Of a stretch of 64,000 nucleotides of DNA, positions 42,960 through 52,557 are shown one piece after another. Position 1 is the first letter of the stretch. Each line of letters starts with the position of its first letter. Location: assembly GCA_022844125.1 (NCBI GenBank), contig JALHMI010000017.1:1-64000 (forward strand), written 5' to 3'. The stretch is from Pirellulales bacterium (GTDB lineage: Bacteria > Planctomycetota > Planctomycetia > Pirellulales > PALSA-1355). The notes under the pieces are model-generated. The model had not been told where the DNA came from, made no database searches, and saw only the letters and a program-made list of their open reading frames with translations. Position numbers and translations under genes: made by a program.

Positions 42960-45050
42960 TTACTTCGCGCCCACGAGCTGGGCCTTCTTCTTCTCGGCCA
43001 CGATCTCTTCCTGGATGTTGCCCGGCACGCGACGGTACTTGGCAAATTCCATGCTGAACGTGCCCTGCCCCTGCGTCATGCTCCGCAGATCGGTCGAGTA
43101 GCCGAACGTCTCGGCCAGCGGCACTTCGGCCTCGATCAAGGCCAGGCCGCCGTTCATTTCGGTCTGCACGATCAGGCCGCGGCGGCTGTTGAGCTCGCCG
43201 GCCACGGTGCCCTGGAACTGCGTGGGGACTTCGATCACGACCTTCATGATCGGTTCGAGCAGCACCGGCTTGGTCTTCAGGAACGTCTCGCGGAAGCAGC
43301 CGCGGGCACACGTCTGGAACGCCATGTCCGAGCTATCGACTTCGTGATACGAGCCGTCCGTGAGGATGGCTTTGATGCCCACAATCGGGAACTCGGCCAC
43401 GGGGCCCTTGTGTAGCGAGTCGCGGAAGCCCTTCTCGACGCTCGGGATGTATTCCTTCGGAATACGGCCCTGAACGACCTTCTCCTCGAAGATGAAGTTC
43501 TCTTCGGCATCCTCGGGGAGCGGTTCCAGGCTACCCTTGATGTGGGCGTACTGACCCGAACCACCGGTCTGCTTCTTGTGCTTGTAGTCGTAATCGGCGG
43601 CCTTGGTCGGAGCTTCGCGGTAGCTCACCTTCGGAGCGCCCACTTCGACTTCGACGCCATACTCGCGCTTGATGCGTTCGACGTAAATGTCGAGGTGCAG
43701 CTCGCCCATGCCGGCGATCACGGTTTCGCTGGTCTCTTCGTCGGTCGAGACGCGGAACGTGGGGTCCTCGCGGCGGAACCGCTGGAGGGCCTTGCTCATC
43801 TTGTCGCTGCCTTCGCGCGAGACCGGGTTGATGGCCATCTTGATGACCGGCTCGGCGATGAACATGCTTTCGAGCACGCAGAACTTGGGTTCCGAGGCGA
43901 ACGTTTCACCCGAGGCGCAGTCGATGCCCATCACGGCGACGATGTCGCCGGCCGACGCGCTGTCGATTTCCTCGCGCTTGTCGGCGTGCATCTTCAGCAG
44001 ACGGCTGAACCGCTGCTTCTGGCCGGTGCGCTGGTTGTAGTGCATCTCACCCTTGTTGACGGTGCCCTGGTAGATCCGCATGAACGTGAGCTGGCCGAAG
44101 GGGTCTTCTACCAGCTTGAACGCCATGGCCACAAAGGGCTTCTTCGGATCCGGCTCGAGCGGCATGTCCTGCGTCGGATCGGCATGCTGCTTGGCCTTCA
44201 CCGGAGCATTCAGCGGCGAGGGCAGGTAGCGGATGATCGCGTCCAGCAGCAGCTGTACGCCCTTGTTGCGATAGGCGGTGCCCATGAACACGGGGGTCAG
44301 ATCCTGTTCCTGCACGGCGTCGCGAACGACGGTGTGAATCAGTTCTTCGCTGATCGGTTCTTCCGAGAGCATGCGCTCCATCAGCTCGTCGCTGTACATC
44401 GACAGGCTTTCGAGCATGGCCTGGCGGCCGGCGACGGCGGCTTCCTTCAGTTCGGCGGGAATTTCTTCCTCGCGAACCGTCTCGCCGTTCGTGCCGTCGA
44501 AGTAATTGGCCTTCATCGTGATCAGGTCGACCATCCCCTTGAAGTTGTCTTCCTTGCCGATGGCCAGTTGCATCAAGACGGCGTCGGCGCCCATCTTCTC
44601 GCGAACCTGGGCCACGACTTTGTCGGCGTTGGCGCCAATGCGGTCCATCTTGTTGATGAAAGCCAGGCGCGGCACGTGATAGCGCTTCATCTGGCGATCG
44701 ACGGTGAGCGACTGCGACTGCACACCGCCCACGCCGCACAGCACCAGGATGGCGCCGTCGAGCACGCGGAGGCTGCGCTCCACCTCGACCGTGAAGTCGA
44801 CGTGGCCCGGCGTATCGATCAGGTTGATCGGATGTCCCTTCCACTCGACGCTGGTCGCGGCGCTGGTGATCGTGATCCCGCGCTCGCGTTCGAGGTCCAT
44901 GTAGTCCATCGTGGCGCCGTCGCCGCCGCCCTTCACCTCGTTGATGCGGTGAATGCGACCGGCGTAGAACAAGATTCGCTCGCTGAGCGTCGTCTTGCCG
45001 GAGTCGATGTGGGCCGAAATGCCGATGTTACGAAGTTTTGCCAGGTCCAT
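42960..45050 (-). CDS. fusA: Elongation factor G, spirochaete/planctomycete/mitochondrial type
   Basis: 696 residues from ATG 45050, with GAGGT upstream; this start begins MDLAKLRNIGISAHIDSGKT. All GTPase motifs are present: G1 AHIDSGKT, G2 RERGITI, G3 DTPGHVDF and G4 NKMD. Domains II-V are complete. The wording of the G1 region and SERILFYAGRIHRINEVKGG is that of the spdEFG1 subgroup (spirochaetes, planctomycetes and deltaproteobacteria), close to mitochondrial EFG1, and not of the common EF-G. In that group one copy does translocation and another (spdEFG2) ribosome recycling; this is the translocation type. It stands alone, away from rpsL/rpsG, with its own terminator. Confidence 0.93.
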   Translation of the reverse strand: MDLAKLRNIGISAHIDSGKTTLSERILFYAGRIHRINEVKGGGDGATMDYMDLERERGITITSAATSVEWKGHPINLIDTPGHVDFTVEVERSLRVLDGAILVLCGVGGVQSQSLTVDRQMKRYHVPRLAFINKMDRIGANADKVVAQVREKMGADAVLMQLAIGKEDNFKGMVDLITMKANYFDGTNGETVREEEIPAELKEAAVAGRQAMLESLSMYSDELMERMLSEEPISEELIHTVVRDAVQEQDLTPVFMGTAYRNKGVQLLLDAIIRYLPSPLNAPVKAKQHADPTQDMPLEPDPKKPFVAMAFKLVEDPFGQLTFMRIYQGTVNKGEMHYNQRTGQKQRFSRLLKMHADKREEIDSASAGDIVAVMGIDCASGETFASEPKFCVLESMFIAEPVIKMAINPVSREGSDKMSKALQRFRREDPTFRVSTDEETSETVIAGMGELHLDIYVERIKREYGVEVEVGAPKVSYREAPTKAADYDYKHKKQTGGSGQYAHIKGSLEPLPEDAEENFIFEEKVVQGRIPKEYIPSVEKGFRDSLHKGPVAEFPIVGIKAILTDGSYHEVDSSDMAFQTCARGCFRETFLKTKPVLLEPIMKVVIEVPTQFQGTVAGELNSRRGLIVQTEMNGGLALIEAEVPLAETFGYSTDLRSMTQGQGTFSMEFAKYRRVPGNIQEEIVAEKKKAQLVGAK

Positions 45051-45412
45051 AGTGAACCTCGACCTCTCGCTGTCAGTGGGTGGGCGCGTCTCTGAGAAAC
45101 GCTTGTCTCGATATAGAACGACAAACAATACGTCCGCCGCGCATGCTTCACGCGTCAGCCGCTATTCATTCAAAAGGGGGTACATCCGCCCGGGCAGTAC
45201 CGATTGTTCCGCCTAGGCGCTCGCCAGGGGAGTTGGCTGTGCTGGGTTGCTGGATTAAACATCTTACGTAGGGATCGGCTGGTGGCAAAGGCCAAATTGG
45301 GCAAACACTCCCGGTAAAAGCCGTTTTTCGGGCTGTATTCAGGTCCTCCACCCACCGCCTTTCCACAGGACCTATTTGACTTCCGAAACCGCCGAAATTA
45401 GGTTTGCTCCGA
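45051..45412. other. Divergent intergenic region between fusA and the CPBP protease gene
   Basis: About 360 bases that must hold both promoters. I found no convincing -35/-10 pair on either strand; a TATA-containing stretch near 45110-45117 is a weak candidate for fusA. No gene seen. Confidence 0.45.
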
Positions 45413-46201
45413 ATGCCGGACCATGAACCCACTCAATCTCACGAAACGCTCACACAGTCACCGTCGCCAGGCGGTCTGCTGGCTGCCTATCCTTGGGCCG
45501 TGTTCGTCGTGCCGTTTGCTGTGTTCATGCTGGTCGGTTCGCTCGAGCCCTCGCCCGAGAAACCCTTCAGCCTGCTTGGCTTTACGATCGACTACTCGGC
45601 CTATCCGCTCGTCTACACCGCCAAGATCGCCGCGACGCTCGTGGCCATCGCCGCGGTGTTTCCAGGCTACAGGCAATTCCCGTTCCGCGTCTCGCCGCTG
45701 GCGCTAGTCGTCGGCGTGGTTGGCGTGGTTCTCTGGATCGGACTGTGCAAGCTGGGGCTCGAAGCCCGCCTGCTCGGCCCGCTCGGATATGACCAAATTG
45801 CCGACCTGGGCCGCCGCCCTGGCTTCAATCCGCTGGCGGAAATGGCCGATCGGCCGGCTCTGGCTTACGCCTTTTTGGCCGTCCGGTTGTTGGGGCTGGC
45901 ACTCGTCGTCCCGCTGATCGAAGAGTTTTTCATCCGCGGGTTCGTGATGCGTTTTGTCATCGACGCCGACTGGCCGAAGGTGCCTTTCGGCACGCTGACC
46001 CCCACCGCCGCCGCAGCCGGCACCCTGCTGCCGATGCTGATGCATCCGGCCGAGCTGTTTGCCGCCGCCGTCTGGTTTACGCTCGTCACGTGGCTGATGT
46101 TCAAAACCAGGAACATCTGGGACTGCGTCGCTGCTCATGCCGTGACGAATGGCCTCTTGGGGGCCTATGTCCTGGCCACCGGCGAGTGGCAGTTCATGTA
46201 G
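45413..46201 (+). CDS. CPBP (CAAX protease-related) intramembrane metalloprotease
   Basis: 262 residues, start ATG 45413 (TTG 45404 in frame). It has about seven hydrophobic helices, with the family's active-site motifs: EEFFIRGFVMR (paired Glu and Arg), HPAELFAAAVW and DCVAAHAVTN. This matches CPBP/Abi membrane proteases and, in wording and length, resembles the CAAX-protease-related proteins that accompany PEP-CTERM/exosortase systems. That link is inferred; the PEP-CTERM protease 4 kb away is the only local hint. It should act in the cytoplasmic membrane. Confidence 0.82.
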   Translation: MPDHEPTQSHETLTQSPSPGGLLAAYPWAVFVVPFAVFMLVGSLEPSPEKPFSLLGFTIDYSAYPLVYTAKIAATLVAIAAVFPGYRQFPFRVSPLALVVGVVGVVLWIGLCKLGLEARLLGPLGYDQIADLGRRPGFNPLAEMADRPALAYAFLAVRLLGLALVVPLIEEFFIRGFVMRFVIDADWPKVPFGTLTPTAAAAGTLLPMLMHPAELFAAAVWFTLVTWLMFKTRNIWDCVAAHAVTNGLLGAYVLATGEWQFM

Positions 46202-46327
46202 GCATCTTGCTACTTGAGCTTCTCGGCCGCTTCTCTCTGATTGAACCATCGCGCTCGCTTGGGGTAGGCTACGCAGCCGGCGCGGCAACCGGTCCAAAAT
46301 CCGCCCGTTCAGTGGAGTTTCACCCCC

Positions 46328-47353
46328 ATGCGTATCGCCGTCTTCAGCACCCGCAGCTATGACGAAGAATTCCTCCGCCCGGCCTTCGACGGTTCGGGGC
46401 ACGAGCTCGTCTTTCTTTCGCCCCGGCTGACGGCCGAAACGCTGCCGCTGGCCGCCGGGTTCGACGCCGTCTGCGTTTTCGTTCAGGACCGGCTCAATCG
46501 CGGCGTGCTCGAAGCGCTCGCACTCGCCGGCGTGCGGCTGGTGGCCCTGCGCTGCGCCGGGTTCAACAACGTCGACCTCGCCGCCGCCAGCGAGTTTGGC
46601 ATCACCGTGGTTCGCGTGCCGGCCTACTCCCCCTACGCCGTCGCCGAGTTCACCGTCGGCCTGATGCTCGCGCTCAATCGCAAGATCCACCGCGCAGCCA
46701 ATCGCGTGCGCGAGTGGAACTTTGCCCTCGATGGCCTGTTGGGCTTTGACTTCCATGGCCGCACCGTGGGCATCATCGGCACCGGCCACATCGGCGCGGG
46801 CGTGGCCCGGATCATGCACGGTTTCGGCTGCCGGCTCGTGGCCGCCGACATTCGCGAGAACCCCGAACTCGTCGCGCTTGGCGCGCGTTACTGTTCGCAC
46901 GCTGAGCTGTTCGCCGCGAGCGACATCGTCACGCTGCACTGCCCGCTGGTGAAAGAGACCTTCCACCTGATTAGCGACGGGGCGATCTCGCAGATGAAAT
47001 CCGGCGTGATGCTGATCAACACCAGCCGCGGCGCCGTGATCGACACCCAGGCTGTGATCGAGGGACTGAAGTGCGGGCAGATCGGCTCGCTGGGAATCGA
47101 CGTCTATGAAGAAGAGGAGAACCTGTTTTTTCAGGATCTCTCGAACCACATTTCGCAGGACGACATGCTGGCCCGACTACTGACGTTTCCAAACGTGCTG
47201 GTCACCGGGCATCAGGCCTTCTTCACCCGCGACGCGCTCGAAAAGATTGCATGGACCACGCGGGCGAACGTCGACGACGTGGCCGCGGGACGCACTTGCC
47301 CCCACGCGATTCAAGTCGACCGGCAGGCCGCCGTCAAGTCGGCGAAGCAGTGA
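46328..47353 (+). CDS. D-lactate dehydrogenase-like 2-hydroxyacid dehydrogenase
   Basis: 341 residues. The D-isomer-specific 2-hydroxyacid dehydrogenase family is clear: [24 protein letters not shown]-binding [10 protein letters not shown] and the active-site Arg in [12 protein letters not shown]. The active-site Glu and His are in [13 protein letters not shown] and VTGHQAFFT. The extended Glu-rich [10 protein letters not shown] segment is typical of the fermentative D-lactate dehydrogenase (LdhA) branch, so reversible pyruvate/D-lactate conversion with NADH is the likely reaction. The stop shares one base with the next start (TGATG), showing translational coupling with the YhiN-like flavoprotein. 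Confidence 0.9.
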   Translation: MRIAVFSTRSYDEEFLRPAFDGSGHELVFLSPRLTAETLPLAAGFDAVCVFVQDRLNRGVLEALALAGVRLVALRCAGFNNVDLAAASEFGITVVRVPAYSPYAVAEFTVGLMLALNRKIHRAANRVREWNFALDGLLGFDFHGRTVGIIGTGHIGAGVARIMHGFGCRLVAADIRENPELVALGARYCSHAELFAASDIVTLHCPLVKETFHLISDGAISQMKSGVMLINTSRGAVIDTQAVIEGLKCGQIGSLGIDVYEEEENLFFQDLSNHISQDDMLARLLTFPNVLVTGHQAFFTRDALEKIAWTTRANVDDVAAGRTCPHAIQVDRQAAVKSAKQ

Positions 47354-48639
47354 TGGCCGGCGCAGAACAGACAAGAGTTGCGGAACAGACCTGGGATGTA
47401 GTGGTCGTCGGGGCCGGCGCGGCGGGGTTGGTGGCCGCGGCCGTCGCCGCCGAGCGCGGCCTGCGCACGCTGCTCCTGGAGAAGAACGCCCGTCCTGGCG
47501 TGAAGATCCTGATGTCCGGCGGCACGCGCTGCAATATCACGCAGAACACCGACGACCGCGGGATCGTCGCGGCTTATGGTCCGCCGGGGCGCTTTCTGCA
47601 TTCGGCGCTCGCCGCCTTCGGCGTGCGCGAATCGATTGCGATGTTCGAAGCCGAGGGCGTCGCCACGAAGGTCGAAGACACCGGCAAGATCTTTCCGGCC
47701 AGCGACAAGGCCAGCGACGTGCTCGACGCTTTGCTGCAGAAGCTCGCGCGCAGCGGCGCGGTACTGGCGACCGAAGAGCCGCTGCTGGAAATCACACGTG
47801 CCGACTCGGGCTTTGAACTGCGAACAGCCAAGCGCGAGATCGTGGCGCGGAATCTCGTGATCACCACCGGTGGCCAGTCGTATCCTGGCAGCGGTACGAC
47901 CGGAGATGGTTACCGCTTCGCTGCCGAGCTGGGACACACGATCGTCCCGCCGCGCCCCTCGCTCGTGCCGATCACGACGGACGAGGTCTGGGTTCGCGAG
48001 CTGCGCGGGATTACGATCCCCGACGTGCTGGTGCGCGTCGTCGAACCGGCCGCCGCCGATGCGAAATCAACGAAGCCCAAGGTGCTCGCCGAGCGCCGCA
48101 ACTCGCTGCTGTTCGCGCACTTCGGGCTCACCGGCCCCGCGGCGCTGGACGTCAGTCGGGCCGTGAGCGGTCACGCCAGCCCGCGCTCGCTGCGGCTGGT
48201 ATGTGATTTTTTGCCGAACCTCAAGCAGCACGAGTTCGACGAGCAACTACGCGCCGCGGCCACTGACGCCGGCAAGAAGCAACTCGTAAACCTGCTCCCC
48301 GACGTGCTGCCACATCGCTTGTTGCTGGCACTGTTGCAAGCGGCGGAGCTTGATCCGACGCTCCGCGCCGCGGAAGTGGGCACCAGGGTTCGCACGCGCG
48401 CGGTCGAAGCCGTGAAAGCCTGTGTGATTCCCATTAGCGGCACGATGGGCTTTCGCAAGGCGGAAGTCACGGCCGGCGGCGTCGCCCTGAACGAAGTCGA
48501 CTCTTCCACGATGCAAAGCAAGCTCGCAGCGGGCCTTTATCTGGCCGGCGAGGTGCTCGACCTGGATGGCCCGATCGGCGGCTACAATTTTCAGGCCGCC
48601 TGGAGCACGGGCTATTTAGCGGGAACCAGCATTGAGTAG
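47353..48639 (+). CDS. YhiN/HI0933-family FAD-dependent oxidoreductase
   Basis: 428 residues from ATG 47353, overlapping the upstream stop. FAD-binding motifs DVVVVGAGAAGLVAAAVAAE and the family signature GVKILMSGGTRCNIT are at the start, LVITTGGQSYPGSGTTGDGY follows, and the C-terminal GAGWxxGG-like region reads LYLAGEVLDLDGPIGGYNFQAAW. The substrate of this widespread family (YhiN, BaiN) is not settled. Tight coupling to the lactate-dehydrogenase-like gene suggests common expression, but not a shared pathway with certainty. Confidence 0.88.
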   Translation: MAGAEQTRVAEQTWDVVVVGAGAAGLVAAAVAAERGLRTLLLEKNARPGVKILMSGGTRCNITQNTDDRGIVAAYGPPGRFLHSALAAFGVRESIAMFEAEGVATKVEDTGKIFPASDKASDVLDALLQKLARSGAVLATEEPLLEITRADSGFELRTAKREIVARNLVITTGGQSYPGSGTTGDGYRFAAELGHTIVPPRPSLVPITTDEVWVRELRGITIPDVLVRVVEPAAADAKSTKPKVLAERRNSLLFAHFGLTGPAALDVSRAVSGHASPRSLRLVCDFLPNLKQHEFDEQLRAAATDAGKKQLVNLLPDVLPHRLLLALLQAAELDPTLRAAEVGTRVRTRAVEAVKACVIPISGTMGFRKAEVTAGGVALNEVDSSTMQSKLAAGLYLAGEVLDLDGPIGGYNFQAAWSTGYLAGTSIE

Positions 48640-48713
48640 CAATGTTGCTGACAGTGGCCGCGTCCATCTGCTAGGCTGTGAAGCGCTCCCCCTTTTCTAC
48701 CCGAGCACATGCC

Positions 48714-49013
48714 ATGCGAGTCCATGCCGTCGGTCGACCGGAACTAGCACCACTGGAAATGCCGGCGCGCTTCAAGCACGACATCGCGTATTTCATGACG
48801 CCGTCGGGCGAGCACGGCGCGCCGACGCTGGCCAGCGACGAGTACTGGATCGACGCGGCGGAAGCTCGCCGCTGGCTTGAGGACGGCGTGCTGCTGTTGA
48901 TTTCGCCGCTCGACAGTGCCAGCAAGGCCGAAGTCGAGATCAGCGAGGACCAGGAGCGCTGGCTCGAATGGCTGATTGAGCACGAGATCCAGCACGTGCG
49001 CGTGGAAGCCTGA
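48714..49013 (+). CDS. Small hypothetical protein
   Basis: 99 residues from ATG 48714 (a GTG at 48678 would add 12 codons). It is acidic and soluble, without membrane spans: RFKHDIAYFMTPSGEH, then YWIDAAEARRWLEDGVLLLISPLD and ISEDQERWLEWLIEHEIQHVRVE. The regular helical pattern argues that it is a real protein. No family or motif is recognised. It lies between the flavoprotein and the rhomboid gene on the same strand, with 56 bases to the latter, so a shared transcript is possible. Confidence 0.65.
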   Translation: MRVHAVGRPELAPLEMPARFKHDIAYFMTPSGEHGAPTLASDEYWIDAAEARRWLEDGVLLLISPLDSASKAEVEISEDQERWLEWLIEHEIQHVRVEA

Positions 49014-49069
49014 CGGCGCGCCCAGACCATCCCGCCAAGACTCACGCCCGAACGACGAACACGATAAAT

Positions 49070-49954
49070 ATGCGGCAAGCCGGCACGATCACCGACAAGC
49101 AAGACGCCACGCGACTGAGCGACTATCTCATCGCCGAGGGCATTCCGAACAAGGTCGAGCCCGTGGGCGAGGCCTGGGCGATCTGGATTCGCGACGAGAA
49201 CCAGCTCGAGCGCGGCCGCGAGGAGCTCGCGCGGTTTCAGGCCGAGCCGCACGATCCTCGTTATAAAGAGGCCGCGAGCGTCGCCAAGCAAGTCCGCCGC
49301 GAGGCCGAGAAGAAACAGAAGCAGGCCCAGCGCAACTTTCACGACATGCGCAACGTGCGGGCCAGTCCCTGGCGACGCACGCCGGTGACGATGGGACTCA
49401 TCGTGATCTCGGTGCTGGTATTTCTCAATGTCTTTGAGATGCTTGGCCTGCGAGATGATTACCTCTATCTCAGCATGACTGACGATCCGAGCAATGCGCT
49501 GCCGGAGATCCGCAGAGGGCAACTGTGGCGGCTCATTACGCCGATCTTCATGCATGCCACGGTCTGGCACCTGGTCTTCAACATGTACTGGCTCTATCAG
49601 TTTGGCACACTGGTCGAGCGTGTGATCGGTTCCTGGCGGCTCGTCGCCTTGGTGCTGCTCACAGCGCTGGTCTCGGACGTGTTGCAATTCGCCATGCAGG
49701 GGCCCTTCTTTCTTGGTATGTCCGGTGTCGTCTACGGCCTGTTCGGCTATGCCTGGATTCGCGGCCAGCTCGACCCAACCAGCGGGCTGTGGCTCCGGCC
49801 GGACGTCGTCTTCATCATGCTGGCCGTGTTTGCGCTCTGTATCACTGGCGTCATCGGCAATGTCGCCAACTGGGCGCACGGCGGCGGCCTGGCCTCCGGT
49901 GCAGCGCTCGGCTATCTCGCCTTTACGATCCAGCAAATGCGCCGCCGGCGTTAG
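49070..49954 (+). CDS. glpG: Rhomboid intramembrane serine protease
   Basis: 294 residues. An N-terminal cytosolic domain of about 95 residues begins like the GlpG N-domain (TITDKQDATRLSDYLIAEGI) and becomes charged and helical (KQVRREAEKKQKQAQRNF). Six transmembrane helices follow, with the catalytic dyad S218 (GMSGVVYGLFGY) and H270 (NWAHGGGLASG), plus H167 and N171 (HLVFNMYWLYQFG) that form the oxyanion site. It cleaves transmembrane substrates in the cytoplasmic membrane. It is followed by a hairpin at 49970-49994. Confidence 0.92.
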   Translation: MRQAGTITDKQDATRLSDYLIAEGIPNKVEPVGEAWAIWIRDENQLERGREELARFQAEPHDPRYKEAASVAKQVRREAEKKQKQAQRNFHDMRNVRASPWRRTPVTMGLIVISVLVFLNVFEMLGLRDDYLYLSMTDDPSNALPEIRRGQLWRLITPIFMHATVWHLVFNMYWLYQFGTLVERVIGSWRLVALVLLTALVSDVLQFAMQGPFFLGMSGVVYGLFGYAWIRGQLDPTSGLWLRPDVVFIMLAVFALCITGVIGNVANWAHGGGLASGAALGYLAFTIQQMRRRR

Positions 49955-49969
49955 TAAACACGCCGCTGA

Positions 49970-49994
49970 AAAACGGGTGTCAGGAACGTTTTTG
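49970..49994 (+). terminator. A-tract/T-tract hairpin after the rhomboid gene
   Basis: AAAAACG (49970-49976) and CGTTTTT (49988-49994) pair over seven bases around an 11-base loop. The short stem makes this a weak, possibly bidirectional terminator, 16 bases after the stop. Confidence 0.4.
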
Positions 49995-50093
49995 ACCGAA
50001 TGCTTGACGCCGCCGGCTGGGGCGCACTAGCCTTGTGGCACGGCAATCCGGCCAACGCTTCCATGCTTCGTACCGCATCCTGAGGACTCCACC

Positions 50094-51113
50094 ATGCCGC
50101 GCGCACGCGTCTTCGGTCTCGCTCTTCTCACCGCATTCACCTTCGTTGCTGCACTCGCGCCCGCCCGCGCGGCAGACAAGCCTTTCGGCAAGATTACGCG
50201 ACTCGATCCCCGGCTCGACAAGCTCGTGCCGAAGGACGCCCAGATGGAGCAACTCGCCGCAGGCTTCGACTGGTCCGAAGGCCCCGTGTGGATCAAAGAC
50301 GGCGGCTACCTGCTGTTCTCCGACATTCCGCCGAACAAAGTCATGAAGTGGAAAGAGGGGGAAGGCGTCAGCCTGTTCATGCAGCCCGCCGGCTATACCG
50401 GCGTCGTCGACTACTCGCCGGAGCCGGGCAGCAACGGGCTGAACGTCAATAAGAAGGGTGAGATCACGTTCTGCGAGCACGGCGACCGGCGGATTTCGGT
50501 GCTCACCAAAAACGGCGGCAAGCGCACGCTCGTCGATAACTACCAGGGCAAACGGCTAAACAGCCCCAACGATTCTGCGTTCAAGTCCAACGGCGATCTC
50601 TACTTCACCGATCCGCCGTACGGCCTGCCGAAGAACTTTGACGACCCGCGCCGCGAGCTGGACTTCTGCGGCGTCTATCGACTCGGCGCCGACGGCAAGC
50701 TAACGCTGCTCACGAAGGACATGACGCGCCCCAACGGCATCGCGTTCAGTCCCGATGAGAAGACGCTGTACGTCGCCCAGAGCGATCCGGCAGCCGCGAT
50801 CTGGATGGCGTTCGACGTAAAGCCCGATGGCACGCTCGGCAAGGGACGGAAGTTCTTCGACTCCACGGCCTGGGTCGAGGAAGGCAAGAAGGGTCTGCCC
50901 GATGGCATGAAGGTTGACGCCAGTGGCAACCTGTTTGCAACCGGCCCTGGCGGTGTGCACATCTTCGCCTCAGACGGGACGCATTTGGGCACGCTGGAAA
51001 CCGGCCAGGCCACCGGCAACTGCGCCTGGGGCGACGACGGCAGTACGCTCTATATCAATGCCGACATGTACCTCGTGCGGATCAAGCTCACGACCAAGGG
51101 TGCGGGCTGGTGA
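50094..51113 (+). CDS. Secreted SMP-30/gluconolactonase-like protein
   Basis: 339 residues, start with GAGGAC seven bases upstream. Signal peptide to about residue 27 (ALAPARA-ADK). The six-bladed propeller of the SMP-30/gluconolactonase/LRE family is recognisable by FDWSEGPVWI, LLFSDIPPNKVMKW, RLNSPNDSAFKSNGDLYFTDPPYG and RPNGIAFSPDEKTLYVAQSD, with the metal-binding Glu, Asn and Asp (E64-type, SPND, PNGI). It should hydrolyse sugar lactones in the periplasm. It is convergent with the ceramidase-like gene. Confidence 0.9.
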   Translation: MPRARVFGLALLTAFTFVAALAPARAADKPFGKITRLDPRLDKLVPKDAQMEQLAAGFDWSEGPVWIKDGGYLLFSDIPPNKVMKWKEGEGVSLFMQPAGYTGVVDYSPEPGSNGLNVNKKGEITFCEHGDRRISVLTKNGGKRTLVDNYQGKRLNSPNDSAFKSNGDLYFTDPPYGLPKNFDDPRRELDFCGVYRLGADGKLTLLTKDMTRPNGIAFSPDEKTLYVAQSDPAAAIWMAFDVKPDGTLGKGRKFFDSTAWVEEGKKGLPDGMKVDASGNLFATGPGGVHIFASDGTHLGTLETGQATGNCAWGDDGSTLYINADMYLVRIKLTTKGAGW

Positions 51114-51122
51114 GCAGCGACA

Positions 51123-51142
51123 CAGGGGAATGCTTTCCCCTG
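51123..51142. terminator. Hairpin between convergent genes
   Basis: CAGGGGAA and TTCCCCTG form a perfect 8-bp stem with a 4-base loop in the 82-base gap between convergent stops. There is no T-tract on either side, so terminator function is uncertain. Confidence 0.4.
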
Positions 51143-51195
51143 GAACTCTTCATCGCATCGCGCGCGGTATTCCAGGAGAAACTATTCCCCTGGCT

Positions 51196-52551
51196 TTAGG
51201 CCACTTCCCCCAGCAGCTTGAGCAGCTCGCGTCGGATCTTCGCCTCGGCCTCGACCTCCAGATAGCTCGACCGTGCGCGCCAGGTCTCGTACCCACCCAG
51301 GGCGTGCTGCTCGGCCGTCGGCAAATAGCCGCGATAGTCGTTCGCCAACTCAATCGTGAACGTCGGCTTCAGTGGGCTTTCGGCCTTGATCGCCAGTCCC
51401 GTTTCAACGAACGTCTCGCACGGCGTCGTGGCAATGCCCAGCGCGCCAATCCGGATCGCCTGCACGATCGTATCAACGTAGGGCGGATAGTCGTTGAGCA
51501 GCACCGTCTCGCGGGCGTAAATCTGCTCGACGCCTTGTAGCTCCATCCCTTTCGCTTCGGAAAGAACAAACTTCGCCCGGGCGACTTCATCCTTGGGAGT
51601 CGAACGGCGGCCGAGGCGCAACTGCGCCTGCCGCATCGCCAGCGGCGCGTGGTCGTGGTACTCGATCTCGCCGGCCACGCGCGCGGCCTCTTTCGCACAC
51701 AGCTCGGCGACCTTGCGAATCTGCGCGTACGGCGGCCGGCTTTCGGGCGCTTCGCGAAAGTTGATGTTATTGATGTTGCCGCTGGTGCCGTTGCTCATCA
51801 TGCCGACAAACGGGGTGTCCAACCGGTTCGAGGCCATGAGTTCGCCGAGCCGCGCGGCGAATGCGCCGTAGTAATCGGCCGAAATGTCGCCGCCGGGCAC
51901 GCCCCCCACGTAGTGCAGCGAATAGTTCGCCAGCAGCGCGAGCGGCCGGCCTTCGGCGTCGCGCAGCGAGAGCACGCCGATCTCGGGATCGGTCGGACCG
52001 GCGGGCTCGACCAGTTCGGGGCTCGCCGCCGGTGGGTTCATCCGCACCTGGTCCAGGCGGCCGAATGGATCGACCATCTTGAACCCGTCTTTCATCCGCC
52101 AGCGGCGATTGAAGACCTGCGTCGGTTCGCTCCCCACTCCCCAGCCAACTTTCGCTGGTTGCAGGTTGTTCACCGCGCGGCGAATCGCATCGCTGATCCG
52201 CCCGGCGAGAAACTCCAGATACGCCGGATCGGGATCGCTCTGAAACACGCTCCCCGCCGTCGGCGCGCTGTGCGTATGCGTGGCCGAGATCGTCATCCGG
52301 TCGAGCGGAATTCCGGTGTGACTGTGCGCCAGGTGCTTGGCCTTGTCGAGTACCGTGCGCGGAATCATGCAGCTATCGCAGACGACGATCGCGATCCGCG
52401 CGGCGCCGTCATCGAGCACCAGCGCCCGGGCGTGCAGTTCGTCGTGCACGTGCGCGGCAGTGCGGTCGCTCATGCCGCCGTTGATCGAAACGCCCAAGGG
52501 CGGCGTGATGTTGCTGGTCGCGGCGCCGGCGCGAAAGGCCTTCTCGTTCAT
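51196..52551 (-). CDS. Neutral/alkaline ceramidase-like hydrolase (cytosolic)
   Basis: 451 residues from ATG 52551 (a GTG two codons upstream is possible). It matches the N-terminal catalytic domain of neutral/alkaline non-lysosomal ceramidases: GAATSNITPPLG at the start, AHVHDELHARALVLDDGA, IVVCDSCMIP, the Zn-site ISATHTHSAPTAG, LANYSLHYVGG and MSNGTSGNINNI. The Ser of NGTSGN would be the active-site residue. The full ceramidase C-terminal domain is absent, and there is no signal peptide; planctomycete relatives of this type are annotated as ceramidase-like but may cleave other amides. It follows the glycerol facilitator gene by six bases. Confidence 0.82.
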   Translation of the reverse strand: MNEKAFRAGAATSNITPPLGVSINGGMSDRTAAHVHDELHARALVLDDGAARIAIVVCDSCMIPRTVLDKAKHLAHSHTGIPLDRMTISATHTHSAPTAGSVFQSDPDPAYLEFLAGRISDAIRRAVNNLQPAKVGWGVGSEPTQVFNRRWRMKDGFKMVDPFGRLDQVRMNPPAASPELVEPAGPTDPEIGVLSLRDAEGRPLALLANYSLHYVGGVPGGDISADYYGAFAARLGELMASNRLDTPFVGMMSNGTSGNINNINFREAPESRPPYAQIRKVAELCAKEAARVAGEIEYHDHAPLAMRQAQLRLGRRSTPKDEVARAKFVLSEAKGMELQGVEQIYARETVLLNDYPPYVDTIVQAIRIGALGIATTPCETFVETGLAIKAESPLKPTFTIELANDYRGYLPTAEQHALGGYETWRARSSYLEVEAEAKIRRELLKLLGEVA

Positions 52552-52557
52552 AGTCAC

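Noticed and set aside
45704-47149. 481-codon minus-strand frame crossing two genes
   Set aside because: It runs opposite the CPBP protease and D-lactate-dehydrogenase-like genes, both with clear family motifs.
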